Positions 10,350 to 20,882 of a stretch of DNA of 64,000 nt are shown here, piece after piece. How positions within the stretch are numbered: position 1 is the first letter of the stretch; the number at the start of each line of letters is the position of its first letter. The position numbers and the translations under genes were made by a program. The DNA lies in NCBI GenBank assembly GCA_001896885.1, contig MKRJ01000034.1:30213-94212 (forward strand). Reading direction: 5' to 3'. This stretch comes from Rhizobiales bacterium 65-79. GTDB lineage: Bacteria; Pseudomonadota; Alphaproteobacteria; Rhizobiales; Rhizobiaceae. The notes under the pieces were generated by a model, which did not search any database, was not told where the DNA came from, and was given only the letters and a program-made list of their open reading frames with translations.

Positions 10350-10958
10350 TCAGGCGTGGCCGGCGACGTTGCTCAGGTGCAGCGTATCGACGCCGATGGA
10401 AGCGAGGATGCGATCGTACATGTTGTCGATGTCGTCGGCGAACAGCAGTTCGGGATCCGCCGGGCAGGTCAGCCAGCCGTTCTGCGATATCTCGTTCTCG
10501 AGCTGGCCGGCGCCCCAGCCCGAATAGCCGAGCGCCATCAAGGCACGCTGCGGCCCGCGCCCGGCGGAGATGGCCCGCAATATGTCGATGGTCGCGGTAA
10601 GGCATACCGCGTCGGATACCGGCATGGAGGATTCGACGACGACATCGCCGCTGTGAAGCACGAAGCCCCGGCTACGGTCCACCGGGCCGCCATGACGGAC
10701 CACGAGATCGCGCGCCGCCTCGGGCAGGTGGATGGCCTCCTTTTCCTGCACGACGCCCAGTTGCACCAAGAGGTCGGGAAAGCGCATCTGCTGTTTCTGG
10801 TTGACGATCAGGCCAAGCGCCCCGTCCTCGCCATGCGCGCAGATATAGACGACCGAGCGGGCAAAACGCTCGTCCATCATACCCGGCATGGCGACCAGGA
10901 ACTGGCCGTCCAGATACCCGGCCTTGCGGGGTTTTCCTTTCAGGTCGTGCAGGTCCAT
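10350..10958 (-). CDS. YqgE/AlgH family protein
   Basis: 202 residues with the family signature near the N-terminus ([20 protein letters not shown], then [13 protein letters not shown]) and [15 protein letters not shown] in the middle. YqgE/AlgH proteins are widespread cytosolic proteins; AlgH was named for an effect on alginate transcription in Pseudomonas but the biochemical role is unsettled. The gene is divergent from the DsbD-alpha-like gene, sharing a 135-base promoter gap, an association I know from other Rhizobiales. Confidence 0.92.
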   Translation of the reverse strand: MDLHDLKGKPRKAGYLDGQFLVAMPGMMDERFARSVVYICAHGEDGALGLIVNQKQQMRFPDLLVQLGVVQEKEAIHLPEAARDLVVRHGGPVDRSRGFVLHSGDVVVESSMPVSDAVCLTATIDILRAISAGRGPQRALMALGYSGWGAGQLENEISQNGWLTCPADPELLFADDIDNMYDRILASIGVDTLHLSNVAGHA

Positions 10959-11093
10959 GGGGAAAGGCTAGCGTTTTTCACCCGGCGTTGGAAGCCGCCC
11001 CGAAGCCCATTCCGCCGGGCGATTCACGGAAAAATGATGGTTTCTCCGGCTTCCGGCGTTGCCAACGGCCGTCGGCGAAACCAAAGTCGCGCC

Positions 11094-11888
11094 ATGAAAG
11101 AACCGGCATTCCTCCTGATTGGTTCCCTCCTGTGCTGCGCGGGCCCGGCCGCCGCGTCGTCGAGCGGCTGGGTGCAGGCCCAGGGCGGCGCGGTGCGGCT
11201 CGTCACCACCGGCACGCCGGACGCCCAGGGCAAGCTGCGCGGAGCGCTGCAGATCGACCTGAAGCCCGGATGGAAGACCTATTGGCGGGACCCCGGCGAT
11301 ACCGGCGTCCCGCCCAGAATTTCCGTCACGGGAGCCTCGCTCGCGGGCGTTGCCTACCCGGTGCCGCGCCGCTTCGACGAGGACGGAACGGTCTGGAACG
11401 GCTACGCGGCGCCGGTGGACTTTGCCGTCAGCCTGGAAGCGGCTGGCGGCAAGGCAGACGAGATCGGAGCCGATGTCTTCCTCGGCATCTGCCAGTCGAT
11501 CTGCATCCCGCTGCAGGCACATCTGAAGCTCGATCCGGCCGCCGACCCGGGCAATCCCGAAGATGCCTCCGTCGTGGCACAGGCCTTCGCGGATGTCCCG
11601 GCGCCGGCGCGCCCAGGCTTCCGGCTCAGTGATGCGAGGCAGCAGGGAAAGGAGGCGTTGCAGGTAGAGGCGGAGCTGCCGCAGCCCGGCACGGCCGCGC
11701 AGCTTTTCCTGGCGGCGCCGGAAGGCTATTCCTTCGGGCCCCCGAAGCGGCTGGACGAGACGGACGGCAAGACAGGCTTTTCCGTTCCGGTATATGACCG
11801 GCCGAGCGGGGCCGCATCCGGCATTGCGGCGGCCTACACGCTGGTGCAGAACGGCAGCGCCGTTGCGGGAACGATCCCGCTTCCATAG
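11094..11888 (+). CDS. Periplasmic DsbD alpha-domain-like protein
   Basis: 264 residues from ATG 11094. A signal peptide (MKEPAFLLIGSLLCCAGPAAASS) is followed by an immunoglobulin-like fold with the LKPGWKTYWRDPGDTGVPP stretch and two cysteines in FLGICQSICIP, the features of the N-terminal thiol:disulfide domain of DsbD. The membrane and thioredoxin-like domains of DsbD are absent, so it must take electrons from another protein. Likely role is periplasmic thiol reduction or copper-related redox handling. The upstream frame is open but without coding character. Confidence 0.82.
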   Translation: MKEPAFLLIGSLLCCAGPAAASSSGWVQAQGGAVRLVTTGTPDAQGKLRGALQIDLKPGWKTYWRDPGDTGVPPRISVTGASLAGVAYPVPRRFDEDGTVWNGYAAPVDFAVSLEAAGGKADEIGADVFLGICQSICIPLQAHLKLDPAADPGNPEDASVVAQAFADVPAPARPGFRLSDARQQGKEALQVEAELPQPGTAAQLFLAAPEGYSFGPPKRLDETDGKTGFSVPVYDRPSGAASGIAAAYTLVQNGSAVAGTIPLP

Positions 11889-11970
11889 GATTTCGCTGAG
11901 ACACCATAAGCGCCTTCAACCATTCGGCCTGGAGCCGATCCAATCCCGACATCCCTTCCGGAGAAACGAC

Positions 11971-12456
11971 ATGACGATCAAAATTGGCGACAGCATCCCC
12001 GAGGCCACGCTCAAGACGATGACCGACGACGGCGCGAAGGACATCACCACGGCCGAAATCTTCGCCGGCAAGAAGGTCGTGCTGTTCGGCGTTCCCGGCG
12101 CCTTCACGCCGACCTGCAGCAACAACCACCTGCCCGGCTATCTCGAGAACCATGATGCGATCGTCGACAAGGGCGTCGATACGATCGCCGTCGTCGCCGT
12201 CAACGACCATCACGTGATGGGCGCCTGGGCGAGGTTCACCGGCGGCGAAGGCAAGATCCTCTATCTGGCCGACGGCAATGGCGACTTCATCCGCGCCATG
12301 GGGCTGGAAACCGACTTGAGCAAGGGCGGCCTCGGCACCCGCTCCAAGCGCTTCTCGATGATCGTCGAAGACGGCAAGGTGACGAGGCTGAACATCGAGG
12401 ACACGCCGGGCAAGGCCATCGCTTCCGGCGCGGCGGCGCTGATGGAGCAATTGTGA
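11971..12456 (+). CDS. Peroxiredoxin, Prx5/AhpE-like (redoxin family)
   Basis: 161 residues from ATG 11971, preceded by CCGGAGAAA as ribosome site. The peroxidatic cysteine is in GAFTPTCSNNHLPGY (Cys about 49), the 1-Cys/atypical Prx5 signature, with the conserved Arg in GTRSKRFSMIVEDG. Such enzymes reduce hydrogen peroxide and alkyl hydroperoxides with glutaredoxin or thioredoxin. It follows the DsbD-alpha-like gene by 82 bases, so both may serve thiol redox balance. Confidence 0.93.
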   Translation: MTIKIGDSIPEATLKTMTDDGAKDITTAEIFAGKKVVLFGVPGAFTPTCSNNHLPGYLENHDAIVDKGVDTIAVVAVNDHHVMGAWARFTGGEGKILYLADGNGDFIRAMGLETDLSKGGLGTRSKRFSMIVEDGKVTRLNIEDTPGKAIASGAAALMEQL

Positions 12457-12596
12457 GGATTTAGCCTCGGCCTTTCCGTCGGCCTAAAATCAAGGGACCT
12501 CTCCGCTTCGCGGAGCCAGTTTCCGGGCCGGCCAAAGCCGGCCTCGGGGGCGAACCATTTCTTCCCATTGGGGAAAGGTGGCGTGCGAAACATGAT

Positions 12597-12660
12597 GGTG
12601 AGGGGTGGAGCGCAAAGCCCTATCGGGGCTGCCGCAAAACGCTCCAAACGCCCCCTCACC
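12597..12660. terminator. Nested three-step stem-loop between convergent prx and rnhA
   Basis: Outer arms GGTGAGGGG (12597-12605) and CCCCTCACC (12652-12660) pair perfectly, then TGGAGCG (12606-12612) with CGCTCCA (12640-12646), then AGCCC with GGGCT near the loop. The structure overlaps the rnhA stop codon. Two more perfect hairpins sit upstream in the same 199-base gap (CTCCGC-TTC-GCGGAG near 12502 and GGCCGGC-CAAA-GCCGGCC near 12528). There is no T-run, so it may be a bidirectional end signal or a mobile palindrome. Confidence 0.6.
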
Positions 12661-13132
12661 CCTCTTCTGTCTTCAGGGCCGGCTTCGGCTTCTTCTTCGG
12701 CTTGAACGGCTTCATGCCCTCGCGCGCCAGCTCGTCGGCCCGCTCGTTCTCGGGATGGCCGGCGTGGCCCTTCACCCAATGCCAGCGGACCTCGTGCCGC
12801 GTCCGCGCCGCGTCGAGCGCCTGCCACAGTTCAGCGTTCTTGACCGGAGTCCTGGCCGCAGTCTTCCAGCCGTTCTTCTTCCAGCCGGCGATCCAGCCGC
12901 GAATGCCGTCGCGCAGATAGTTGCTGTCGGTATGGAGGTCGACCCGGCAGGGTTCCTTCAACGCATTCAGCGCCTCGATCGCCGCCGTCAGTTCCATGCG
13001 GTTGTTCGTCGTCAGCGCCTCGCCGCCCGACATTTCCTTGACGCGGCCGTTGAAGCGCAGCACGGCGCCCCAGCCGCCGGGGCCCGGGTTGCCTGAGCAG
13101 GCGCCGTCGGTGAAGATCTCGACCTCCTTCAT
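12656..13132 (-). CDS. rnhA: Ribonuclease HI
   Basis: 158 residues. The catalytic acidic residues are visible: Asp9 in [14 protein letters not shown], Glu in [13 protein letters not shown], Asp in LHTDSNYL and the last Asp in NERADELA. The basic W-rich handle ([12 protein letters not shown]) is also present. It cuts RNA in RNA:DNA hybrids. A lysine-rich tail ([14 protein letters not shown]) extends the C-terminus. Its start overlaps the thrB stop by ATGA, indicating translational coupling. Confidence 0.97.
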   Translation of the reverse strand: MKEVEIFTDGACSGNPGPGGWGAVLRFNGRVKEMSGGEALTTNNRMELTAAIEALNALKEPCRVDLHTDSNYLRDGIRGWIAGWKKNGWKTAARTPVKNAELWQALDAARTRHEVRWHWVKGHAGHPENERADELAREGMKPFKPKKKPKPALKTEEG

Positions 13133-14094
13133 GAAGGCAGCCCGTATTCGGCGGCGGAGCGGATCGTCCGGTGAAAGCGCATGCGGCGGACATATTCGAG
13201 CGGGTCCTTCTTCCTGACGAAGGACCCGTCGGGCACCGTCAGCCAGTCATGCAGCCGCGTCAGCATGAAGCGCATCGCCGCGCCGTGGGCCAGGATCGGC
13301 AGCGCCGATATCTCCCGAGGCTCGAGCGGGCGGACATCGACATAGCCGCCGAGCAGCGCCGCGCCCTTGGTCAGGTTGAAGGAGTGGTCGCGCTCGAAGC
13401 ACCAGGCGTTGAGGCAGACCGCCACGTCGTAGGCGAAAAGGTCGGTGCAGGCGAAATAGAAGTCGATCAGGCCGGAAAGCCTGCCTCCCAGGAAGAACAC
13501 GTTGTCGGGAAAGAGGTCGGCGTGGATGATCCCGGCCGGCAGCCCGGCGGGCCAGTTCGCCTCCAGTCCCTTCAGATCGGTCTCTGCTTCCGCGACCAGG
13601 CCGGCCTCCACCTCGTCGGCCCTTTCGCGCGAGAGATTCCAGAGCGGGCGCCAGCCACGGACGCCGAGCGCGTTTTTCCGAACCTGCCTGAAATCCCGGC
13701 CGGCGAGGTGCATGCGGGCGAGCGCCTCGCCGACCTGCCGGCAATGCTGCACCGTCGGACGGCGCATCCACATGCCCTCGAGGAAAGTGACGAGCGCGGC
13801 CGGCCGGCCGGCGAGCTCGCCGATCATGTCGCCGCCCTTCTGATGGACCGGCACGGGGCAGTCGATGCCCTTGGCCGCCAGATGCTGCATCAGCCCGAGG
13901 AAGAAGGGCAGGTCGCCACGCTCCACGCGTTTCTCGTAAAGCGTCAGGATGAAGGAGCCCGAGCCGGTGTGTAGGAGATAGTTGGAGTTCTCGACGCCCT
14001 CGGCGATCCCCTTGTAGGAGAGAAGATCGCCGACCGGATAGTTCTTCAGGAAAGTGCCGAGTTCCGCCTCGGTGATGTCCGTATAGACGGCCAT
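13129..14094 (-). CDS. thrB: Homoserine kinase (ThrB, aminoglycoside-phosphotransferase-like type)
   Basis: 321 residues from the ATG at 14094 ([13 protein letters not shown]). The fold is that of the choline/aminoglycoside kinase group, with the nucleotide loop region [19 protein letters not shown] and the catalytic Brenner motif [13 protein letters not shown] followed by [10 protein letters not shown]. This is the ThrB class used by alphaproteobacteria and pseudomonads rather than the GHMP kinase of enterics. It makes O-phosphohomoserine, the substrate of ThrC encoded at 3.3 kb. It sits between ispH (6 bases upstream) and rnhA (4-base overlap). Confidence 0.95.
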   Translation of the reverse strand: MAVYTDITEAELGTFLKNYPVGDLLSYKGIAEGVENSNYLLHTGSGSFILTLYEKRVERGDLPFFLGLMQHLAAKGIDCPVPVHQKGGDMIGELAGRPAALVTFLEGMWMRRPTVQHCRQVGEALARMHLAGRDFRQVRKNALGVRGWRPLWNLSRERADEVEAGLVAEAETDLKGLEANWPAGLPAGIIHADLFPDNVFFLGGRLSGLIDFYFACTDLFAYDVAVCLNAWCFERDHSFNLTKGAALLGGYVDVRPLEPREISALPILAHGAAMRFMLTRLHDWLTVPDGSFVRKKDPLEYVRRMRFHRTIRSAAEYGLPS

Positions 14095-14099
14095 TCCGC

Positions 14100-15107
14100 T
14101 TACGCGCCCCCGTTGACGAAAGCCATGTCGGCCGCGGCCAGTTCCACGTCGCGGAGAACACGCATGACGGGAAAATCCTCGGTCTCGATCGCCGTCTCGG
14201 CGAGTTCGACCGTCACGTCGAACCGCTCGCCGAAAGCGGCGATGATCTCGTCGACGATGATTTCGGGCGCCGAGGCGCCGGCGGAAAGCCCCAGCACCGC
14301 AATCTCGCCGATCTCCCCCCACGGCATCTCGGCGGCGCGCTGGACGAGCAGCGCGCGCCGGGCGCCCGCCCTTTCGGCGACTTCGACCAGGCGGCGTGAA
14401 TTGGACGAATTCGGCGCCCCGACGACGAGGAACAGATCGGCCCCGGCGGCGGCGGCCTTGACCGCCTCCTGGCGGTTGGTCGTGGCGTAGCAAATCGATT
14501 CCGCGGCCGGCGCTTCCAGGTGCGGGAACCTTTCCCGAAGCGCTCGCAGGATGCCCGCGGTATCCTCGACGGAAAGCGTCGTCTGGGTGACGAAGCCGAG
14601 CGGGACGTCGCCATCGAAGGGGAAGTCCCGTGCCTTCTCCTCCGTCTCGACCAGCGTCACCGCGCCTGCCGGCAGCTGTCCCATGGTGCCGATGACCTCC
14701 GGGTGGCCGGCATGGCCGACAAGCAGCACGTGCCGGCCGAGGCGGTGGTGGCGCATAGCCTGCTTGTGCACCTTGGAGACGAGAGGACAGGTGGCGTCGA
14801 GATAGAAGAGGTTGCGCGATTCCGCGTCGGCGGGAACCGATTTCGGCACGCCATGAGCGGAGAAGACGACCGGCCGGTCGCGGTTTTCGGGCGGTATCTC
14901 GTCAAGCTCCTCGATGAATACCGCGCCCTTCGCCTGCAGGCCCTGGACCACGTAGCGGTTGTGGACGATCTCGTGGCGGACATAGACCGGCGCGCCGTAT
15001 TTCTTCAGCGCCAGCACGACGATCTGGATGGCGCGGTCGACGCCGGCGCAGAAGCCGCGCGGCCCGCACAGCCTGATCGTCAGTGGTTTCAGCATACCGT
15101 TCTGCAA
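14100..15107 (-). CDS. ispH: 4-hydroxy-3-methylbut-2-enyl diphosphate reductase
   Basis: 335 residues, last step of the non-mevalonate isoprenoid pathway, giving IPP and DMAPP. The three iron-sulfur cysteines are in [25 protein letters not shown] and [11 protein letters not shown], and substrate-binding residues in [15 protein letters not shown]. An alternative start lies four codons in (MLKPLTIRL, 15095), which fits the family alignment slightly better. ispH-thrB-rnhA is a known alphaproteobacterial operon. The pathway's first enzyme dxs is at 46.5 kb. Confidence 0.97.
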   Translation of the reverse strand: MQNGMLKPLTIRLCGPRGFCAGVDRAIQIVVLALKKYGAPVYVRHEIVHNRYVVQGLQAKGAVFIEELDEIPPENRDRPVVFSAHGVPKSVPADAESRNLFYLDATCPLVSKVHKQAMRHHRLGRHVLLVGHAGHPEVIGTMGQLPAGAVTLVETEEKARDFPFDGDVPLGFVTQTTLSVEDTAGILRALRERFPHLEAPAAESICYATTNRQEAVKAAAAGADLFLVVGAPNSSNSRRLVEVAERAGARRALLVQRAAEMPWGEIGEIAVLGLSAGASAPEIIVDEIIAAFGERFDVTVELAETAIETEDFPVMRVLRDVELAAADMAFVNGGA

Positions 15108-15209
15108 GAGGTTTCCTTTCGGTGCGGAAATGCCGTCCCCCCGGTGCGGGTGTCAAGGGCGACGCTTCCCAACAGGCAGAACCCGGTTCGGATACCGAGC
15201 CGATCCTCC

Positions 15210-15986
15210 TCAGTCCGGATTTTCGGTTCCCTCGCGGATGCCGCGCCAGCGGTTCGCGAGCCGTGTGCCCGCCACCACGAGCAGGACGAGTGCAAGGCCA
15301 TACCATGTCAGCGCGTACTGGAAATGGTTGTTGGGCAGGTTGATCAGGGTGATGCCGCCGACCGGCAGGCCGCCGGGATTGGGGGCGTCGTTCGCATCCA
15401 CGAAGAAAGGCAGCACCTTCGCCCCTGCCGGCAAGCCGGCCGTGGCCGTCATCACGGAAAGGTCCTTCCAGTAGAAGATGTTCTCCGCCGGCTGGTTGTC
15501 GGGCACGATGAAGGACGGCTTTTGCGCAAGCGGGTTGCGCGCCAGCCCGATCACCGTGACCTCGCCCTTCACCTGGCCCGCGGACCGCGTCGCCGGATCC
15601 TTGCGGTCATAGGGCACGAAGCCGCGGTTGACGAAAAGGTAGCGACCGTCGTCGAGCTTCAGCGGCGTATAGACGTCGAAACCGGCGTCGCCCTGCCAGG
15701 TCGCCAGGAAATGGCGTTCTCCACCATGGAGGAACGTTCCCTTGACGGTCACCGGCCAGTATTCGACGTCGTGCTTGTCGGCGAACAGCCGCTCGATCTC
15801 GGAGAGCGGGCGCGGCGTCGAATGGATGCGGTGGTCGATCGTGGCGAGCAGCGCTTCCTTCCAGTGCAGCCGCTCCACCTGCCAGGTGCCCAGCGCAACG
15901 AGCGCGGCGAAGGCGAGCACGGCCAGGATGGCTGCGACGTAGGGGAACGGCTTGCCGTCCACACGCTCTTCGACGGGGCGGCTCAT
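15210..15986 (-). CDS. SURF1 family cytochrome oxidase assembly protein
   Basis: 258 residues from ATG 15986 (MSRPVEERVDGKPF). Two membrane helices frame a periplasmic domain: AAILAVLAFAALVALGTWQ near the N-terminus and YALTWYGLALVLLVVAG near the C-terminus. Family motifs are GTWQVERLHWK, FVNRGFVPYDRK and NLPNNHFQYALTWYG. SURF1 helps insert heme a into subunit I of aa3 oxidase. It overlaps the DUF983 gene by 4 bases (ATGA) and ends the ctaC-to-SURF1 gene series. Confidence 0.94.
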   Translation of the reverse strand: MSRPVEERVDGKPFPYVAAILAVLAFAALVALGTWQVERLHWKEALLATIDHRIHSTPRPLSEIERLFADKHDVEYWPVTVKGTFLHGGERHFLATWQGDAGFDVYTPLKLDDGRYLFVNRGFVPYDRKDPATRSAGQVKGEVTVIGLARNPLAQKPSFIVPDNQPAENIFYWKDLSVMTATAGLPAGAKVLPFFVDANDAPNPGGLPVGGITLINLPNNHFQYALTWYGLALVLLVVAGTRLANRWRGIREGTENPD

Positions 15987-16366
15987 CCCCTGTCGATCTC
16001 TCCGGGTGCCGCCTTGTTGGCGTATTGCAGCGTGATGAGCACGCCCTTCATGAGGCGCAGCGCGGCCAGGCACAGCACGATCGCCAACGGGATCCACAGG
16101 ATGAAATGAACCCAGAGCGGCGGGCTATAGTTAACTTCCATCCACAGCGCCAGGCCGCAGACGATGAAGCCTATGATGAGGATGACGAAAACGGCCGGCC
16201 CGTCGCCGGCATCGGCGAAAGAATAATCGAGCCCGCAATTCGAACATTCCTTGCCAACCGACAGGAAGCCGGAAAACAGCCGGCCCTCGCCGCAGCGCGG
16301 GCAGCGCCCCTGCAGCCCTGCCCGGATCGGCTCGACCGGAGCCCACAATGCCTTGTCTTCTTCCAT
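15983..16366 (-). CDS. DUF983 family membrane protein with zinc-ribbon-like cysteines
   Basis: 127 residues. Two CxxC pairs near the N-terminus (CPRCGEGRLF, CSNCGLDYS) are followed by two membrane helices (AVFVILIIGFIVCGLALWM and WVHFILWIPLAIVLCLAAL). The family is found in alphaproteobacterial cytochrome oxidase clusters between ctaE and SURF1, as here, and its precise role is not established. Metal binding by the four cysteines is likely. Confidence 0.92.
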   Translation of the reverse strand: MEEDKALWAPVEPIRAGLQGRCPRCGEGRLFSGFLSVGKECSNCGLDYSFADAGDGPAVFVILIIGFIVCGLALWMEVNYSPPLWVHFILWIPLAIVLCLAALRLMKGVLITLQYANKAAPGEIDRG

Positions 16367-16444
16367 GACCGCTATCTAAACCTCGGCGGGCCTCCGCGCT
16401 ACGTGCCGACCGGCGCCACGATGTCTCACCCGCCCGAAACGAAT

Positions 16445-16474
16445 GCGGGCGACCCTGTCGCCAGGGCCGCCCGC
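16445..16474 (-). terminator. Strong hairpin downstream of ctaE
   Basis: On the minus strand the 145-base gap between ctaE and the DUF983 gene folds into arms GCGGGCG/CCCTG and CAGGG/CGCCCGC with a GCGA loop, one bulge per side. No T-run follows. It could partly end ctaE transcripts or protect their 3' end, reducing expression of the assembly genes DUF983 and SURF1 relative to the structural genes. Confidence 0.5.
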
Positions 16475-16511
16475 AAACACCGCCTGAGATCTGGGAGGAC
16501 GACGCGAATCG

Positions 16512-17396
16512 TCACTCCATCGCGATTGTCGCACCGTGCGAGGCCCAAACATAGATGCAAGTGAACAGGAAGAGCCACACGACGTCGACGAAATGCCAGT
16601 ACCAGGCCGCGGCCTCGAAGCCGAAATGCTGCTTCGGCGTGAAGTCGCCGCCGATCGCCCGCATCAGGCACACGAACAGGAAGATCGTGCCGATGATGAC
16701 GTGGAAGCCGTGGAAGCCGGTGGCCATGAAGAACGTCGCGCCGTAGATGGAGTTCTTGAAGCCGAACGGCGCGTGGATGTACTCGTAAGCCTGGCAGGAG
16801 GTGAACAGGACGCCGAGCGCCACGGTCAGGACCAGGCCCCAGATAAGTCCCTTGCGATTGTTGTTGATAAGCGCGTGATGCGCCCAGGTCACCGTCGTGC
16901 CCGACAGAAGCAGGATGATGGTGTTGTAGAGCGGCAGGTGGAAGGGATCGAGGACCTCCATGCCCTTCGGCGGCCACACCCCGCCGGTGAAGGCGGTGCG
17001 CGCCACCTGCTCGGCCTCGCCGGGGAACAGGCTGGCGTCGAAGAAGGCCCAGAACCAGGCGACGAAGAACATCACCTCCGAGGCGATGAACATGATCATG
17101 CCGTAGCGCAGGTGCAGCGACACGACCGGCGTATGGTCGCCTTCATGGGCTTCCTTGATCGTGTCCGACCACCAGGCGAACATGGTGTAGAGCACGATCA
17201 GGGCGCCGAAGGCGAAGATCCAGAAATGCGTGTTGGCGAGATTGTAGCCGAAGATCGGGAAGTCGCTCTGCTCCATGTAGCGCATCCAGGCGACCCCGCC
17301 GATCGCCATGATGAAGGCGCCGATGGACCCGATGACCGGGTTCGGACTGGGCTTAACCAGATGGTAGTCGTGATGTTTCGCGTGCGTGTCTGCCAT
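16512..17396 (-). CDS. ctaE: Cytochrome c oxidase subunit III
   Basis: 294 residues with seven predicted membrane helices. Family motifs include [75 protein letters not shown] and the C-terminal [13 protein letters not shown]. Subunit III binds lipid and stabilises the D proton pathway of the aa3 oxidase in the inner membrane. It starts one base after the ctaG stop, so it is part of the same transcript. Confidence 0.98.
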   Translation of the reverse strand: MADTHAKHHDYHLVKPSPNPVIGSIGAFIMAIGGVAWMRYMEQSDFPIFGYNLANTHFWIFAFGALIVLYTMFAWWSDTIKEAHEGDHTPVVSLHLRYGMIMFIASEVMFFVAWFWAFFDASLFPGEAEQVARTAFTGGVWPPKGMEVLDPFHLPLYNTIILLLSGTTVTWAHHALINNNRKGLIWGLVLTVALGVLFTSCQAYEYIHAPFGFKNSIYGATFFMATGFHGFHVIIGTIFLFVCLMRAIGGDFTPKQHFGFEAAAWYWHFVDVVWLFLFTCIYVWASHGATIAME

Positions 17397-17397
17397 G

Positions 17398-18042
17398 TCA
17401 GTCCCTGCGCGTTATGGAGGTGTCCCCGGTTATCTCGTCTGCCGCCTCTAAGGGCTTCGTCCCGGCGTCCGCGAGCTTGTCTCCCGGCGGCTGGAACATC
17501 GTATAGGATAGGGTGACCGCTTGCAGCCCCCTCGCCTCTTCCGCATCGACAATGGCGGGATCGACGTAGAAGACAACGGGCATGTCGATCTTCTCGCCCG
17601 GCTTCAGCGTCGTGTCGTTGAAGCAGAAGCACTGGATCTTGTAGAAATACGCCCCGGCGAATTCCGGCGTCACGTTGAAGCTGGCGCGGCCACGGACGAC
17701 ATGGTCCGAAAGGTTCTGCGCCACGTAGTGGATTTCGCGCGTCTCGCCGATCCTGGCCTTGGTCTCCGACTGGGCCGGCTCGAACGACCAGGGGATCTTC
17801 GGCGCGTTGGCGTCGAACCGGACCGTCAGTTCGCGGTCGAGCACGCGGGATGCGCCCTCGGCGGCGCGCTGCGTGGTGCCGCCATAGCCGGTGACCTGGC
17901 AGAAGACGCGGTAAAGCGGCACGGCGGCGTAGGAAAGCCCGACCATGCCGACGCAGACGGCGGCGCAGACGCCGGCCACGGCCATGTTCAGCCGCGTGCC
18001 CTTTCCCGCGCGTCGATCGAGGTTCCCCGCCATCCCGCTCAC
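17398..18042 (-). CDS. ctaG: Cytochrome c oxidase assembly protein CtaG (Cox11)
   Basis: 214 residues. A single N-terminal membrane helix ([20 protein letters not shown]) is followed by a periplasmic beta-barrel with the copper-binding [16 protein letters not shown] motif. It delivers copper to the CuB site of subunit I. The start can be GTG 18042, which overlaps the CoxF-like stop as GTGA, or ATG 18033 three codons later; the overlap favours coupling from the small gene. Confidence 0.96.
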   Translation of the reverse strand: MSGMAGNLDRRAGKGTRLNMAVAGVCAAVCVGMVGLSYAAVPLYRVFCQVTGYGGTTQRAAEGASRVLDRELTVRFDANAPKIPWSFEPAQSETKARIGETREIHYVAQNLSDHVVRGRASFNVTPEFAGAYFYKIQCFCFNDTTLKPGEKIDMPVVFYVDPAIVDAEEARGLQAVTLSYTMFQPPGDKLADAGTKPLEAADEITGDTSITRRD

Positions 18043-18179
18043 ATCGTATGGTTCACGAATTTCACGATCGTCGCGATATAGAAGATGACGACCAGGGCGG
18101 CGAGCCCGAGGCCGATCGCCAGCGAACGGCTGCGCCGCGCCCTCTTCTGCTGCTCGGTAAGCTCTATGCGTTCGTGCAT
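18039..18179 (-). CDS. CoxF-like single-span membrane protein
   Basis: 46 residues, too short for many gene finders. A basic N-terminus ([17 protein letters not shown]) precedes one membrane helix ([20 protein letters not shown]). It lies exactly between ctaB and ctaG, with 7 bases to the ctaB stop and a GTGA overlap with ctaG, and matches the small CoxF proteins found at this place in rhizobial oxidase operons. An in-frame ATG one codon upstream (18182) is equally possible. Likely a small subunit or assembly factor. Confidence 0.82.
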   Translation of the reverse strand: MHERIELTEQQKRARRSRSLAIGLGLAALVVIFYIATIVKFVNHTM

Positions 18180-18186
18180 CATCGGC

Positions 18187-19125
18187 TCATATCCCCGCCA
18201 GGCCGAAGGCGCGGCTGATCAGGACATCGGCGAGAAAGGCGGCGAATATCCCGAAAAGATAGAGCAGCGAATAGCCGAACAGCGCCTTGGCCGGCTTCAT
18301 CTTCCTGTCCTCGTCCGGCATGACCAGCACCCGCCAGGCATACCAGACGAAGCCGGCGCCGAGCGCGGCGGAGACCAGGCCGTAGCCGAGGCTCGCATAG
18401 CCGAGCGCCCAGGGCAGCACGCCGACCGGCGCGATCAGAAGCGAATAGGCGAATATCTGGCGGCGCGTCGAGGCTTCGCCGGCGACGTTCGGCATCATCG
18501 GAACGCCTGCGCGCTCGTAGTCGCCCGCCTTGAACAGCGCCAGCGCCCAGAAATGCGGGGGCGTCCACAGGAAGATGATGAGGAAAAGGATGATGCTCTC
18601 GAGGCTGACGGTGCCCGTCGCCGCCGCCCAGCCGATGATCGGCGGGAACGCGCCGGCCGCGCCTCCGATGACGATGTTCTGCGGCGTCGAGCGCTTCAGC
18701 CACATCGTATAGATGACGGCGTAGAAGAAGATGGTGAAGGCGAGCAGCGCCGCTGCCAGCCAGTTGGCGAGCACGCCGAGCGTCATCACGGAAAGGACCG
18801 AAAGCACCAGGCCGAAGGAAAGAGCCTCGCCCGGCCTGACGCGGCCGGCGGGGATCGGCCGGCGGGACGTGCGCGACATGACCGCATCGATGTCGGCGTC
18901 GTACCACATGTTGAGCGCGCCGGACGCCCCGGCGCCGGCGGCGACCGCCATGATCGCCACGACCGCCAGGAACGGATGCGGCAGGACCGGCGCCGCGACC
19001 ATGCCTACGAAGGCCGTGAACACGACGAGCGACATCACGCGCGGCTTCAGCAGTTCCAGGTAATCCCCGGCCACCGCTTCCGAAAGCTGCGTCTCGTCGC
19101 TGCGGGTCGGCTCTAAAAGCGCCAT
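18187..19125 (-). CDS. ctaB: Protoheme IX farnesyltransferase (heme O synthase)
   Basis: 312 residues, about nine membrane helices. The prenyl diphosphate-binding motif is [19 protein letters not shown] and the second acidic region lies in [19 protein letters not shown]. It adds a farnesyl chain to heme b, giving heme O, the precursor of heme A in the adjacent oxidase. It is the third gene from the start of the cluster, 73 bases after ctaD. Confidence 0.97.
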   Translation of the reverse strand: MALLEPTRSDETQLSEAVAGDYLELLKPRVMSLVVFTAFVGMVAAPVLPHPFLAVVAIMAVAAGAGASGALNMWYDADIDAVMSRTSRRPIPAGRVRPGEALSFGLVLSVLSVMTLGVLANWLAAALLAFTIFFYAVIYTMWLKRSTPQNIVIGGAAGAFPPIIGWAAATGTVSLESIILFLIIFLWTPPHFWALALFKAGDYERAGVPMMPNVAGEASTRRQIFAYSLLIAPVGVLPWALGYASLGYGLVSAALGAGFVWYAWRVLVMPDEDRKMKPAKALFGYSLLYLFGIFAAFLADVLISRAFGLAGI

Positions 19126-19158
19126 TCCGGTTCCAGTTCAACTCTCACATTGGTGAAA

Positions 19159-19176
19159 CCGCCGGCGAACCGGCGG
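19159..19176 (-). terminator. Perfect tetraloop hairpin between ctaD and ctaB
   Basis: In the transcript sense the sequence is CCGCCGG-TTCG-CCGGCGG followed by TTT. The 7-bp stem is perfect and the UUCG loop is unusually stable. Position after ctaD suggests partial termination or 3'-end protection, which would raise the amount of subunits I and II over the downstream genes. Confidence 0.6.
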
Positions 19177-19198
19177 CTTCCTTTTCCTTCGATGCCCT

Positions 19199-20866
<1,668 letters not shown>

Positions 20867-20882
20867 TTATGCCAGCCGTTGC

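Noticed and set aside
18085..19116. 343-codon open frame antisense to ctaB, and a similar 364-codon one opposite ctaD
   Set aside because: Both mirror highly conserved oxidase genes and show only Arg/His/Asp-rich filler sequence.
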